A program made the position numbers and the translations under genes. The notes under the pieces are model-generated. The model saw only the letters and a program-made list of their open reading frames with translations, made no database searches and was not told where the DNA came from. Below are positions 14,500 through 23,710 of a stretch of DNA of 64,000 nucleotides, in pieces (the first letter of the stretch is position 1; every line of letters begins with the position of its first letter). Source of the DNA: JBOHUC01 sp050733935 (GTDB taxonomy: Bacteria; Eisenbacteria; RBG-16-71-46; DASYSL01). The stretch spans positions 1 through 64,000 of the forward strand of contig JBOHUC010000024.1 of the NCBI GenBank assembly GCA_050733935.1. The letters are read 5' to 3'.

Positions 14500-16890
14500 T
14501 CAGGCCAGTCGGGCATCGCTCCCGGCGGCACGCCCGGTATCGATCCGCACTTCCTTGAAGAGCGCATGATTCACGGCGCTGACCATGGGAGCTTCGAGAG
14601 GCCAGACAAGAGTGAGATTGGATCTGCGCGGGGCGTACGGCTCCCGATCCAGAACCGGATGCAGGTTCGGGTTCAGGCGCGCCGAGACCGGGGAGAGGTC
14701 CGCATTGACAGGCTGACGCAGGTACACGAGGGCCCGGTCCAGATCGCCGAGGCGGACACACGCCTCGGCGAGCAAGTAGCACGAGCCCGTGTTGAGACCC
14801 CGCGGGTCCTTCAGTTCCTCGACCAGCCTCCGAGCCTCGTCGTGACGACCAGTACCCGCCGCGATGGCAGCACGGGACGCGTCCATCTCATGCCCATCCG
14901 CTCCATCCTTCAGAGCTTCCTCGAGCGTCTGCTCGGCGCGGGCATAGTCCCCTCGCAGGATGTGCGCCGCAATTCGAAGACCGTAGCTGCCGTTGATGTA
15001 AAACGTCGCATCCGTCATCTCTCGCAGGCGCCGGGCAGTGGCGATCGACTCCTCGATCCTCTCCGTATCCAAAAGGAGAACCGAGAGCCAGGTTACCGCG
15101 AAGAGCTCCTGCGGATCGATTTCGAGCACACGGCGGATGAGACGTTCCGTTCCGGCCACGTCCGCGAGCGCATACTTGTTGACCGCCAGGTTCAACATGG
15201 CCGGCGTGAACCGTGGATTCACTTCGAGGGCACGCTCGAGCTCCATGCGTGACTCGGCAGCCTCACCGGATTGTCGCAATACGAGAGCGAGGGCCTTGTG
15301 GCCTTCCGCAAGACGCGGATCGATTGCAATGGCTCGCCGCGCCGCTTCGATGCCTGACCGGCGGGCTTCAACCGGGTCGTCGGTCAACTGGAACTGAAGC
15401 ATCTGTCCGTAGCAATCCGCGATCCCCGACCAGGCGAGTGCGTAGTTGGGATCGATCTCGGTGGCCTCGCGGAAGAACTCGAAGGCCTCGCGGATGCTCT
15501 TCTCCGAATACTGGCGATAGCGGTCCCGCCCTTTCAGGTAGAGATCGTACGCGCGGACATCCTTTGGCCGCTCCTTGCCCAGGTTCTCGGATTCGCCGGG
15601 CCGCAGCGCGACGCGAAGCGCTTCGGCAATGGAGGACGCGATTTCTTCCTGAACCGCGAACACGTCCTCGAGAGTCCGGTCGTAGCGATCGGCCCAGAGA
15701 TGGAATCCGTCTGCGGCATTGATGAGCTGTGCGGTGATCCGCACGCGATCGCCGGCGCGCCGGACGCTGCCCTCGAGCACCGCCCGGACCCCGAGCTCAG
15801 TACCGACCTTCGCGATGTCGACGGCTTGCCCGCGATAGCGGGCAACGGCATTCCGTGAGGCCACGCGCAGGCCCTTGATCTTCGAGAGATCGGTCAGAAT
15901 GTCCTCGGTGATTCCCGAGCAGAAGTAATCGCTCTCCTTGTCGGCGGCCAGGTTCTCGAAATAGAGCACAGCGAGCGACGGAAGCTCCGCGGCTTTCGGG
16001 CCGATTCCGGACGCGGGTCCGCGTCCCGCCGAGGAGAGTTCGGCGGCGATGGCCGAAAGCTCGCGGCGCAAATCGCCGATGTCGCGCGGCCGCTCCGTTG
16101 CATCCTTCGTGAGGCAACGTTCCATGAGCTCCCGAAGGCGGACCGGCACGCCCGGCGGCAGCGCACTCCAGTCCGGCTCGCGCTCGAGGATTCCGGCAAT
16201 CACGTCGGAGGAGGTTTCGCCGGCGAACGTCTGTTTGCCGCTCAGGCATTCGAACAGCAGGCAGCCGAACGCCCACACGTCGGTGCGGCGATCCACGGGC
16301 TTCCCGCGCGCCTGCTCGGGGCTCATGTACGGTGCTGTGCCGAGAACGACCCCGTGTTCGGTGATCGAGGGGGCCTGGGGCGTCACGGTGAGGTCGGAGG
16401 ACGAGCCGGGCTCGGTTCCCTTCGCGAGCCCGAAGTCGAGCACCTTGACGGCCCCGGACGGCGTGAGAATCACGTTCGCGGGCTTGAGGTCGCGATGGAC
16501 GATCCCGCGTTCGTGCGCGGCATCGACGGCGGCCGCGATTTGACCGCCCAGGTCGAGCGTCTCGCGCACGCTGAGCGGGCCCCGGGCCAGGCGTGCGCTC
16601 AGCGTCTCGCCGTCGACGAACTCGAGAACGATGTACGGCGTGCCGTCGACGTCCTCGAGCCCGTGGATCATGGCGATGTTCGGATGATTGAGCGCGGCCA
16701 CGAGTTTCGCTTCGCGCTCGAATCGCGCGCGGCGCTCGGGGTCGCTCGTGAAGGCCTTCGGCAGGGACTTGATCGCGACCGTCCGCTCGAGGCGCGTGTC
16801 GCGCGCGCGGTAGACCTCGCCCATCCCACCTGCGCCAAGGGGCGCAAGGATCTCGTACTGACCGAGGCGTGTGCCGGTCATCAGGGACAT
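14500..16890 (-). CDS. Ser/Thr protein kinase with TolB-like N-domain and TPR repeats
   Basis: A 796-residue protein. The kinase occupies about residues 10-290, with glycine loop LGAGGMGEVY (18-27), Lys41 (VAIK), HRDLKPAN (132-139), DFG (152-154) and MSPEQARG. Residues about 308-430 match the domain often found between bacterial kinases or cyclases and TPRs (SLAVLYFENLAADKESDYF, then SGITEDILTDLSKI). Residues about 455-720 contain several TPR-like units (for example ALAWSGIADCYGQ and AEGHKALALVLRQSGEA). No transmembrane helix is seen. The architecture suggests a cytoplasmic signalling scaffold that recruits partners through the TPRs. Confidence 0.9.
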   Translation of the reverse strand: MSLMTGTRLGQYEILAPLGAGGMGEVYRARDTRLERTVAIKSLPKAFTSDPERRARFEREAKLVAALNHPNIAMIHGLEDVDGTPYIVLEFVDGETLSARLARGPLSVRETLDLGGQIAAAVDAAHERGIVHRDLKPANVILTPSGAVKVLDFGLAKGTEPGSSSDLTVTPQAPSITEHGVVLGTAPYMSPEQARGKPVDRRTDVWAFGCLLFECLSGKQTFAGETSSDVIAGILEREPDWSALPPGVPVRLRELMERCLTKDATERPRDIGDLRRELSAIAAELSSAGRGPASGIGPKAAELPSLAVLYFENLAADKESDYFCSGITEDILTDLSKIKGLRVASRNAVARYRGQAVDIAKVGTELGVRAVLEGSVRRAGDRVRITAQLINAADGFHLWADRYDRTLEDVFAVQEEIASSIAEALRVALRPGESENLGKERPKDVRAYDLYLKGRDRYRQYSEKSIREAFEFFREATEIDPNYALAWSGIADCYGQMLQFQLTDDPVEARRSGIEAARRAIAIDPRLAEGHKALALVLRQSGEAAESRMELERALEVNPRFTPAMLNLAVNKYALADVAGTERLIRRVLEIDPQELFAVTWLSVLLLDTERIEESIATARRLREMTDATFYINGSYGLRIAAHILRGDYARAEQTLEEALKDGADGHEMDASRAAIAAGTGRHDEARRLVEELKDPRGLNTGSCYLLAEACVRLGDLDRALVYLRQPVNADLSPVSARLNPNLHPVLDREPYAPRRSNLTLVWPLEAPMVSAVNHALFKEVRIDTGRAAGSDARLA

Positions 16891-16999
16891 GAGAAAGCCT
16901 TCGATCGGGTCGATTCGGAGCAGACCGCCATCATCGAGCGGGAGGAGTGTCTGTCGCTGCAGAAAGATACAGGCTCACGGCCCCGGCGTTCAAGCGCGC

Positions 17000-17767
17000 T
17001 CAGCGTGCGGTGTAGCCCCCGTCGATCACGAGCTCGCTTCCGGTCACGAACTTCGATTCGTCGGATGCGAGATAGAGGATGCCGTAGGCGATGTCGTCCG
17101 GCTCGCCCATGCGCCCGAGAGGGTGGCGTGCGGCGATCGTCTTCTTCCCGCCTTCCACGTCGCCCGACGCCTCAAGGAAGCCCTCGACCATCGGCGTCCA
17201 GATGAAGCCCGGGTGAACCGAGTTCACCCTGATGTTTTCGCGCGCGTAGTACATCGCATCCGTCTTGGTCATGAGGCGAAGCGCCCCCTTCGACGCATGA
17301 TATGGCGGAGCATCGGGCGCGCCGACGAGCCCGTAGATCGAGGAGAGATTCACGATGCTTCCGCCGCCTGCCTTTCGCAGGTGTGGGATCGAGTGCTTCG
17401 TGCAGAAAAAACAGCCCTTCACGTTCACGGCCTGGACCCGGTCCCACTCGGCCTCGGTGATCTCTTCGGTCGGCTTGCTCGCGCCGCTGATGCCCGCGTT
17501 GTTGACGAGAACGTCGAGCCGCCCGAATTCCTGAACGACCTCTGCGATCACGCGCCGGACTTCGTCCTCTTTCGCCACGTCGAGGTGCCAGTACTTCGCG
17601 CGCCCGCCGGCCGTGCGTATCTCCTCAGTGAGCTTCGCGCCCTCGCTGTCGAGCACGTCCGTCACCGCGACCGACGCCCCTTCCCGCGCGAGCATGAGAC
17701 ACGCCGCACGGCCGATGCCGAGCGCCCCGCCCGTGACGATCGCGACCTTTCCTGCCACTCGATTCAT
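17000..17767 (-). CDS. Short-chain dehydrogenase/reductase (SDR, classical)
   Basis: A 255-residue NAD(P)-dependent oxidoreductase. The cofactor motif TGGALGIGRA (about residues 11-20) is followed by NNAG, the catalytic Ser in LSSIYG, and YxxxK in YHASKGALRL. The C-terminal GSELVIDGGYTAR is typical of 3-oxoacyl-reductase-like SDRs. ATG 17767 has GGAG upstream. The acidic residue TDVLDS after strand 2 favours NAD over NADP. The substrate is not deducible. Confidence 0.88.
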   Translation of the reverse strand: MNRVAGKVAIVTGGALGIGRAACLMLAREGASVAVTDVLDSEGAKLTEEIRTAGGRAKYWHLDVAKEDEVRRVIAEVVQEFGRLDVLVNNAGISGASKPTEEITEAEWDRVQAVNVKGCFFCTKHSIPHLRKAGGGSIVNLSSIYGLVGAPDAPPYHASKGALRLMTKTDAMYYARENIRVNSVHPGFIWTPMVEGFLEASGDVEGGKKTIAARHPLGRMGEPDDIAYGILYLASDESKFVTGSELVIDGGYTAR

Positions 17768-17832
17768 TTCGTTCTCCTGTCGCCTGTGAACCATCCGCCC
17801 GGAGAGTAGGAGAGCGAACCAGAAGCCGCAAC

Positions 17833-17860
17833 GCGGGCCCTTCCGATGGGAGGGGCCCGC
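17833..17860. terminator. Hairpin between the SDR and ECF sigma genes
   Basis: GCGGGCCC (17833-17840) and GGGCCCGC (17853-17860) form a perfect 8-bp stem with a 12-nt loop. It lies just beyond the 3' end of the sigma gene on the minus strand. No U-run follows, so it may slow polymerase or stabilise an mRNA end rather than act as an intrinsic terminator. Confidence 0.4.
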
Positions 17861-17930
17861 GCGCGTCGGGGGGAGAGCTCGAGATGTCAGCGGAACGCCC
17901 GCTCTCGGGCAAGTTCCGTTCGTACCTTCT

Positions 17931-18629
17931 TCAGGCCGCCGTTCGCTCCGCGGCTCGATCAGCGACTCGATCCGATCCGGTCGATCCCTTCCGGGGCGCC
18001 GGCGTGCGCACGAGCTTGCGATAGAGCGCCGGATCCGGATTCCTGAGGTAGCGACCGATCCGGTCGCGGAGGAACACGCGCGCCCGATGGAGGCGCGAGT
18101 TCACCGCGGAAACCGTGATGCCCATCGCCTCCGCCGTCTCGGCGCTCGAGAGATCCTGCAAATCGTGAAGAACGAACGCGGCGCGCTGCTCGGTCGGCAG
18201 GGCCTGAATCGCGTCTTCCATGATGCGCCGCGTCTCGTCGGTCAGGATTTCCTCGTCCGGCGTCGCCGACCAGTCCGGGAGCTCCCACGCGCTCCGCACG
18301 TCCGCGTCCTCGGAGGGGTGATCGAGCGAGACCAGGTTCGCCCGCCGGGCACGCGCCTTCATGAGCGCGGCATTCGTCGCAATGCGGTAGATCCAGGTCG
18401 AGAAGCGCGCGTCCTGACGGAAGCGCGGGAGCGCGCGGTACGCGCTCACGAACGTATCCTGGAGCGCGTCCTGCGTGTCCTCCTCGTGGCGAAGGATCTT
18501 GAACAGGATGCGATAGACGATGTTCGTATAGCGTCGAACGAGCTCGTCGAACGCGGGGGAATCGCCCCCCTGTGCGCGTTTCACGAGAGCTTCGTCCGAC
18601 TCTCGAGCCAGCAGCGTCGATAGCGTCAT
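17931..18629 (-). CDS. ECF-type RNA polymerase sigma factor
   Basis: A 232-residue sigma factor. Region 2 (AFDELVRRYTNIVYRILFKI, then TQDALQDTFVSAYRALPRF and ARFSTWIYRIATN) and region 4 (LPTEQRAAFVLHDLQDLSSA, then MGITVSAVNSRLHRARVFLR) are well conserved. The C-terminal 30 residues are extra and basic. Its start overlaps the stop of the TetR gene (ATGA), so both are made from one message. No anti-sigma gene is adjacent. Confidence 0.9.
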   Translation of the reverse strand: MTLSTLLARESDEALVKRAQGGDSPAFDELVRRYTNIVYRILFKILRHEEDTQDALQDTFVSAYRALPRFRQDARFSTWIYRIATNAALMKARARRANLVSLDHPSEDADVRSAWELPDWSATPDEEILTDETRRIMEDAIQALPTEQRAAFVLHDLQDLSSAETAEAMGITVSAVNSRLHRARVFLRDRIGRYLRNPDPALYRKLVRTPAPRKGSTGSDRVADRAAERTAA

Positions 18630-19300
18630 GACTGGCCTCCTTCCCGGGCCCCGCTTCCTGCGGGCACGTCCTTCCGGCGCAACGTATCGAGATAGCGCGT
18701 CAGCATCGTTTCGCAGTCGGAAAAGGCCCCCGGCCCGCGCACGGCCTTGGCGAGCAGGATCGTGCCCTCGAGCATCGAGAGCAGGAATCCTCCGGCGACG
18801 CCGGGAGAGAAATCGTCTGCGAGCTCACCGTCCCGCTGACCGCGCGCCAGCGCGTCGGCAATGAGCTGTTTCAAGTCGTCGAAGCACGCCACCAGCTCGC
18901 GGCGAATGTCTTCGTGCACGTCCGTCGTCTCGGCGGCGAAGTTGCCGAGAAGACATCCACGCTTGCAGCCGCCGTCCGTCTGATACTGGATGGCCTGGCG
19001 GAAGAAGGCCTGGACCTGAGGGATCGCGTCTCCTGTCCCGGTGAAGACGCTGCGCGTGAGCTCCTCGCGAACGAACAACCGGTATCGGTACAGGAGCTCC
19101 CGTCCCAGGTCCTCCTTGCTCTTGAAGTAGAAGTAGAACGAACCCTTCGGCACCCCGCTCGCGTCGAGAATTTCCTGGAGGCCGGTGTTCTTGAACCCCT
19201 TCTGATGGATGAGCTCGGTGGCCGCAGCCAGGATTCGCGCTTTGGTCTCCTCACCCTTGCGTGTGGGGGCGACGCCGAGTTCGTTCATGCCGTCCATCAT
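18626..19300 (-). CDS. TetR/AcrR-family transcriptional regulator
   Basis: A 224-residue repressor. The N-terminal helix-turn-helix spans about residues 16-62 (TKARILAAATELIHQKGF, then LQEILDASGVPKGSFYFYFK). The C-terminal ligand domain contains CKRGCLLGNFAAE, a pattern of the YxaF/AcrR-type subgroup with a Cys pair that may sense reactive species. A near-palindrome overlaps the promoter right at its start, suggesting autoregulation. Starts ATG 19300, 19297 and 19288 are all possible. It is coupled to the downstream ECF sigma gene. Confidence 0.88.
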   Translation of the reverse strand: MMDGMNELGVAPTRKGEETKARILAAATELIHQKGFKNTGLQEILDASGVPKGSFYFYFKSKEDLGRELLYRYRLFVREELTRSVFTGTGDAIPQVQAFFRQAIQYQTDGGCKRGCLLGNFAAETTDVHEDIRRELVACFDDLKQLIADALARGQRDGELADDFSPGVAGGFLLSMLEGTILLAKAVRGPGAFSDCETMLTRYLDTLRRKDVPAGSGAREGGQS

Positions 19301-19301
19301 A

Positions 19302-19316
19302 TAGACGACCGGTCTA
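19302..19316. promoter_or_regulatory. Putative TetR operator
   Basis: TAGAC-N5-GTCTA (19302-19316) contains the perfect palindrome GACCGGTC (19307-19314), two bases upstream of the TetR start. Sites of the type TAGACCGGTCTA are known operators of this TetR subgroup, so autoregulation is likely. Binding is inferred. Confidence 0.6.
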
Positions 19317-19501
19317 TTACGAAGACAAGTCGGCGTAAAGCTCCGATCGGCCCTGGTTGCTGAGCAGCAAGTGCTCCCAGGCGAAGCGCGCCCCTGACCA
19401 CGTTCGGCCGGGTGCGACCCCGACGCCTCGGATCTTGAAGTCTTATCTGGTCAATCACTTGCGTCCGTCGAGGAAAACCGAAAAGGCGAGCCCGAATCCC
19501 G

Positions 19502-19537
19502 TTGACGTGGATATCGAAGGGATATAATACTGATATC
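19502..19537 (+). promoter_or_regulatory. Sigma-70-like promoter with paired GATATC sites
   Basis: TTGACG (19502-19507) and TATAAT (19523-19528) are separated by 15 bp, a little short, about 40 bases before the SPFH gene. GATATC occurs at 19510-19515 and 19532-19537, two helical turns apart and bracketing the -10 box. The AT-rich patch is striking in this GC-rich setting. The Arc-type protein of the operon is the obvious candidate to bind here. Confidence 0.6.
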
Positions 19538-19566
19538 ACTCAACCGAAAGGGGGTTCGAGAAACCC

Positions 19567-20439
19567 ATGACCAAAGAGACCCAGGCTCACCCGCTCCCCG
19601 GAATTCTCGGGCTGTTCCTCTTCCTCGGACTACTCGCCGTGTCGACCTGGTTCGTGTTCCGGGCATCGCCGATCGAGCCTTACGTGCTGTCCGTGTCGCT
19701 CGGGATCTTCGGGTTCCTCGTGGCCACCCTGGTGCTGAACGGTCTTTTCACCGTGCAGCCGAACCAGGCGGTGGTGCTGATCCTGCTCGGCAACTACAGC
19801 GGGACTGTGCGCACGCCCGGCTGGTGGTTCACGAATCCGATCATGAGCAAGAAGCGCGTGTCCCTCCGCGTCCACTCGCTGAACGGCGAGAAGCTCAAAG
19901 TGAACGACCAGGATGGGAATCCGGTCGAGATTGCCGCCGTCACGGTGTGGCGCGTGCGCGACTCGGCGCAGGCCATCTTCGACGTGGAGAAATATGTGGA
20001 GTTCGTCGCGGTCCAGAGCGAGACCTGCGTTCGCCATCTGGCGAGCCAGTATCCGTACGATTCGCACGACGACGTCACCTTGTCGTTGCGCGGCAGCATG
20101 GACCAGATCGCCGACACGTTGAGCACGGAGCTCCAGACGCGCCTCGACAAGGCCGGCGTCGAAGTGATCGAAGCGCGACTCTCCCACCTCGCGTACGGGC
20201 CGGAGATCGCAAGCGCGATGCTGCGCCGCCAGCAGGCGGGAGCGGTCGTTGCCGCCCGCATGCGGATCGTGGACGGCGCGGTCGGAATGGTCGAGATGGC
20301 GCTCGAGCGGCTCGCCCAGCGGCACACGGTCGAGTTCGACGAGGAGAAGAAGGCGGCCATGGTCTCGAACCTGCTCGTCGTCCTGTGCAGCGAGCAAGCG
20401 GCAAGCCCGGTCATCAACGCAGGGACGCTTCACACCTAG
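19567..20439 (+). CDS. SPFH/Band 7 domain membrane protein
   Basis: A 290-residue protein with two N-terminal transmembrane helices (about residues 12-30 and 38-60), then an SPFH domain from about 62 (GLFTVQPNQAVVLILLGNY, then GTVRTPGWWFTNP and HSLNGEKLKVNDQDGNPVEI) and a helical C-terminus. Such proteins form membrane scaffolds or microdomains. It is the first gene of a five-gene operon that continues with an Arc-type repressor, a small membrane protein and an ABC-2 exporter, a set seen together in many bacteria. Confidence 0.88.
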   Translation: MTKETQAHPLPGILGLFLFLGLLAVSTWFVFRASPIEPYVLSVSLGIFGFLVATLVLNGLFTVQPNQAVVLILLGNYSGTVRTPGWWFTNPIMSKKRVSLRVHSLNGEKLKVNDQDGNPVEIAAVTVWRVRDSAQAIFDVEKYVEFVAVQSETCVRHLASQYPYDSHDDVTLSLRGSMDQIADTLSTELQTRLDKAGVEVIEARLSHLAYGPEIASAMLRRQQAGAVVAARMRIVDGAVGMVEMALERLAQRHTVEFDEEKKAAMVSNLLVVLCSEQAASPVINAGTLHT

Positions 20440-20478
20440 CCCGAGAACGGGCGAAAGGATCGGGACGGAACGACGATC

Positions 20479-20694
20479 ATGGCACTGCGAAAGGCATTCC
20501 TGCTCCGGGTGACGCCCGAGCTCCATGAGGCCCTCGAAAAGTGGGCCGCGGACGAGCTGAGGAGCGTCAACGGGCAGATCGAGTACCTTCTCTCGCAGGC
20601 CGTGAAGCAAGCCGGCCGGGAGCGACGCCGCGCCCGGACCGGCCCGGAGAATGACGAGTCGCGGCCGCAAGGCTCGAAAGAGGAGACGTCATGA
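20479..20694 (+). CDS. Arc-type ribbon-helix-helix DNA-binding protein
   Basis: A 71-residue protein whose first 45 residues match Arc/MetJ-type ribbon-helix-helix proteins (RKAFLLRVTPELHEALEKWA, then ELRSVNGQIEYLLSQAV). The tail is charged and probably disordered. It lies 39 bp after the SPFH gene and overlaps the next gene by ATGA. In such operons it is expected to repress its own promoter. The paired GATATC sites upstream are candidates. Confidence 0.85.
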   Translation: MALRKAFLLRVTPELHEALEKWAADELRSVNGQIEYLLSQAVKQAGRERRRARTGPENDESRPQGSKEETS

Positions 20695-20954
20695 CCCAGA
20701 TCAAGGTGTACCCGGCGCCCTGGATGCGGTGGTTCGTCGTCGCGCTTCTCGTTCCGGTCTGGGGCTTCATCACCTACGGCACGTTCTTCCAGACCGGCGA
20801 GGAGCGCGTCCCGATCTTCATGTGGGTGTTCATCACGGTCATCTTCGTATTCGTCGGGACCATGCTGTTCCTGGGCGGCGCGCGGCGGATGCCCACGCAC
20901 GTGCTCGAGGTGGACGACGAGGACATCAGGCGATTGCTCGGCAAGGGCAAGTAG
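20691..20954 (+). CDS. Small two-helix membrane protein
   Basis: An 87-residue protein with two transmembrane helices (about residues 12-34, RWFVVALLVPVWGFITYG, and 42-64, PIFMWVFITVIFVFVGTML). A short acidic cytoplasmic tail follows (VLEVDDEDIRRLLGKGK). It is coupled to the Arc gene and precedes the ABC exporter genes. No known family function; it may assist assembly of the SPFH or ABC complex. Confidence 0.8.
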   Translation: MTQIKVYPAPWMRWFVVALLVPVWGFITYGTFFQTGEERVPIFMWVFITVIFVFVGTMLFLGGARRMPTHVLEVDDEDIRRLLGKGK

Positions 20955-20982
20955 CGGACACCGTCACACGGGGAACGAAGCG

Positions 20983-21961
<979 letters not shown>

Positions 21962-21969
<8 letters not shown>

Positions 21970-23179
21970 TTCCCGCCGCCCCGAGTGGCTTCCGGTCGCC
22001 CGCTTCGAGACGTTTCGGACGCTCAGGCGGGGGGACTTCATCGTCACCCTTCTCATCATGCCGCTCATCATCGTGGGCGTTTCGTTCGGCGTGAACGTTC
22101 TCACGAAGCGCGCGAGCCGGCCGGCGAAGGTTGCGCTCGTCTCCGAGTCGCCGCTCCTCACCCTGGGCACGGCCCCGTTCGACTCGATCGAAGGAATCGC
22201 GCTCGTGCGCGTCAGCGGAGCGGCCGCCACGCCCGAATCGCTCGCCCGCGCGGTCGACACGAAGGCGCTCGATGGTGCGATCCTGGTTCCGGCACGTTTC
22301 GCAGCCGACGACTCCGTCCGGCTCATCGTCCGGCGTGCGGATCCATCGTGGGTACGGCGCGTGCACGATCCTTTCCGGGTCGCGGCACGCCACGCGCGGG
22401 CCGTCGACGCGGGGCTCGCGCGCGAGATCGCGACGGCGCTCGACGATCCGGTGAAGCTCGCGCAGTCCCCGACGCAGCCCTCGGGTGGAACCGAGCGGGC
22501 GGACCGCGCTGTGGCGTTCGCCCTCGCGGTCCTGCTCCTGAGCACGATTTACGCGACGGCGGCCTATCTTGCGGTCGGGATTACGGGAGAGAAACAGGCA
22601 CGCGCGACCGAGGTGATCATCTCCGCGATTCGCCCGCAGGCCTGGATGGACGGCAAGCTGATCGCGTTCACCGCACTCGGTCTGCTTCAGCTCGTGGTCT
22701 GGGCCGCCTCGCTCGCGGCGATCGCCATCTTCATGTCGTGGTGGAAACTGCCGCCGGTCGATCCGGTCGCGCTCGCGACGAACCTGGCCTTCGCGGTGCT
22801 CGGGTTTGCGTTCTACGTTGCGCTCTTCGCGGCCATCCTCGCGACGATCAAAGACCTTCAGTCGACGTCGAAGTTCCAGGCCTACCTGTACTTCCTGCCG
22901 GTCATCCCGCTTCTGTTCCTCGATCCGGTGGTGGACAACCCGGAGTCCACGCTTGCGATCGTGCTCTCCTGGTTCCCGGCGTTCTCTCCGATGCTCATGC
23001 CGGCACGGCTCGCACTGCACGCCGCGGCCTGGTGGGAGGTCGCGGGCGCGCTCGTGCTCCTTGCGTTCGCGACGTATCTCATGCGCCTCGCGGCCGGGCA
23101 CGCGTTCCGGATCGGGATGCTCATGTACGGGAAGGAAGTGAGCCTGCCCGAGCTCGTGCGCTGGGCACGAACCGAGTAG
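21962..23179 (+). CDS. ABC-2 type transporter permease (NatB/YhaP-like)
   Basis: A 405-residue membrane protein starting at GTG 21962, overlapping the ATPase gene by 8 bp. It has one N-terminal helix (about residues 22-40), a large soluble extracytoplasmic region (about 45-185), then five or six helices (for example AVAFALAVLLLSTIYATAAY and LLQLVVWAASLAAIAIFMSW). This matches NatB-type exporters of sodium or small toxic compounds. The earlier part of the open frame (before 21962) is antisense-like and not used. Confidence 0.88.
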
Positions 23180-23217
23180 CGAGTTGGCGGGCGGCGGCGG
23201 GCGCGACCGCCGCGACG

Positions 23218-23706
23218 TCAGCGCGCGGCGGGAACGGTTGCGAGAGTGGTGAGCGCTTCTCCGGCCACGCGGTAGGTCGTCCAGTCGTCGAGCGGCACCG
23301 CACCGAGCGATTTGTAGAACGCGATCGAGGGTTCGTTCCAGTCGAGCACCGCCCACTCGAGACGTCCCCCGCCCCGCTCGAGCGCAAGAACGGCAAGCCG
23401 CGCGAGAAGCGCGCGCCCCACGCCCCGGCCCCGTGCTTCCGGAAGCACGAAGAGATCCTCGAGCCACAGGCCGGGCTTGCCGAGAAACGTCGAATACGTC
23501 GGGAAGAAAAGTGCGTACCCCACCGGCTGCTCTTCCAGGGACGCGACGAGCGCTTCCGCGCAGGGGCGCGGTCCGAAGAGCGCACGTTCGAGGTCCGCTT
23601 CGGTCGCGACCAGCGTGTGCTGGAGCTTTTCGTAGACCGAGAGCGCCTGAACGAGGCGATGGAGCAGGGGAACGTCGGCCGGCGTGGCCGCCGCGATGCG
23701 GATCAC
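23218..23706 (-). CDS. GNAT N-acetyltransferase, spermidine/diamine acetyltransferase-like
   Basis: A 162-residue GNAT. It shows TPADVPLLHRLVQALSVYE at the start, WLEDLFVLPEARGRGVGRAL for the acetyl-CoA pyrophosphate loop, and LDWNEPSIAFYKSLGAVP at the end. That last pattern is characteristic of the diamine/spermidine acetyltransferase subgroup. It begins four bases after the acyl-CoA dehydrogenase stop. The substrate, polyamine or thialysine-like, is inferred from family only. Confidence 0.82.
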   Translation of the reverse strand: MIRIAAATPADVPLLHRLVQALSVYEKLQHTLVATEADLERALFGPRPCAEALVASLEEQPVGYALFFPTYSTFLGKPGLWLEDLFVLPEARGRGVGRALLARLAVLALERGGGRLEWAVLDWNEPSIAFYKSLGAVPLDDWTTYRVAGEALTTLATVPAAR

Positions 23707-23710
23707 CGTC

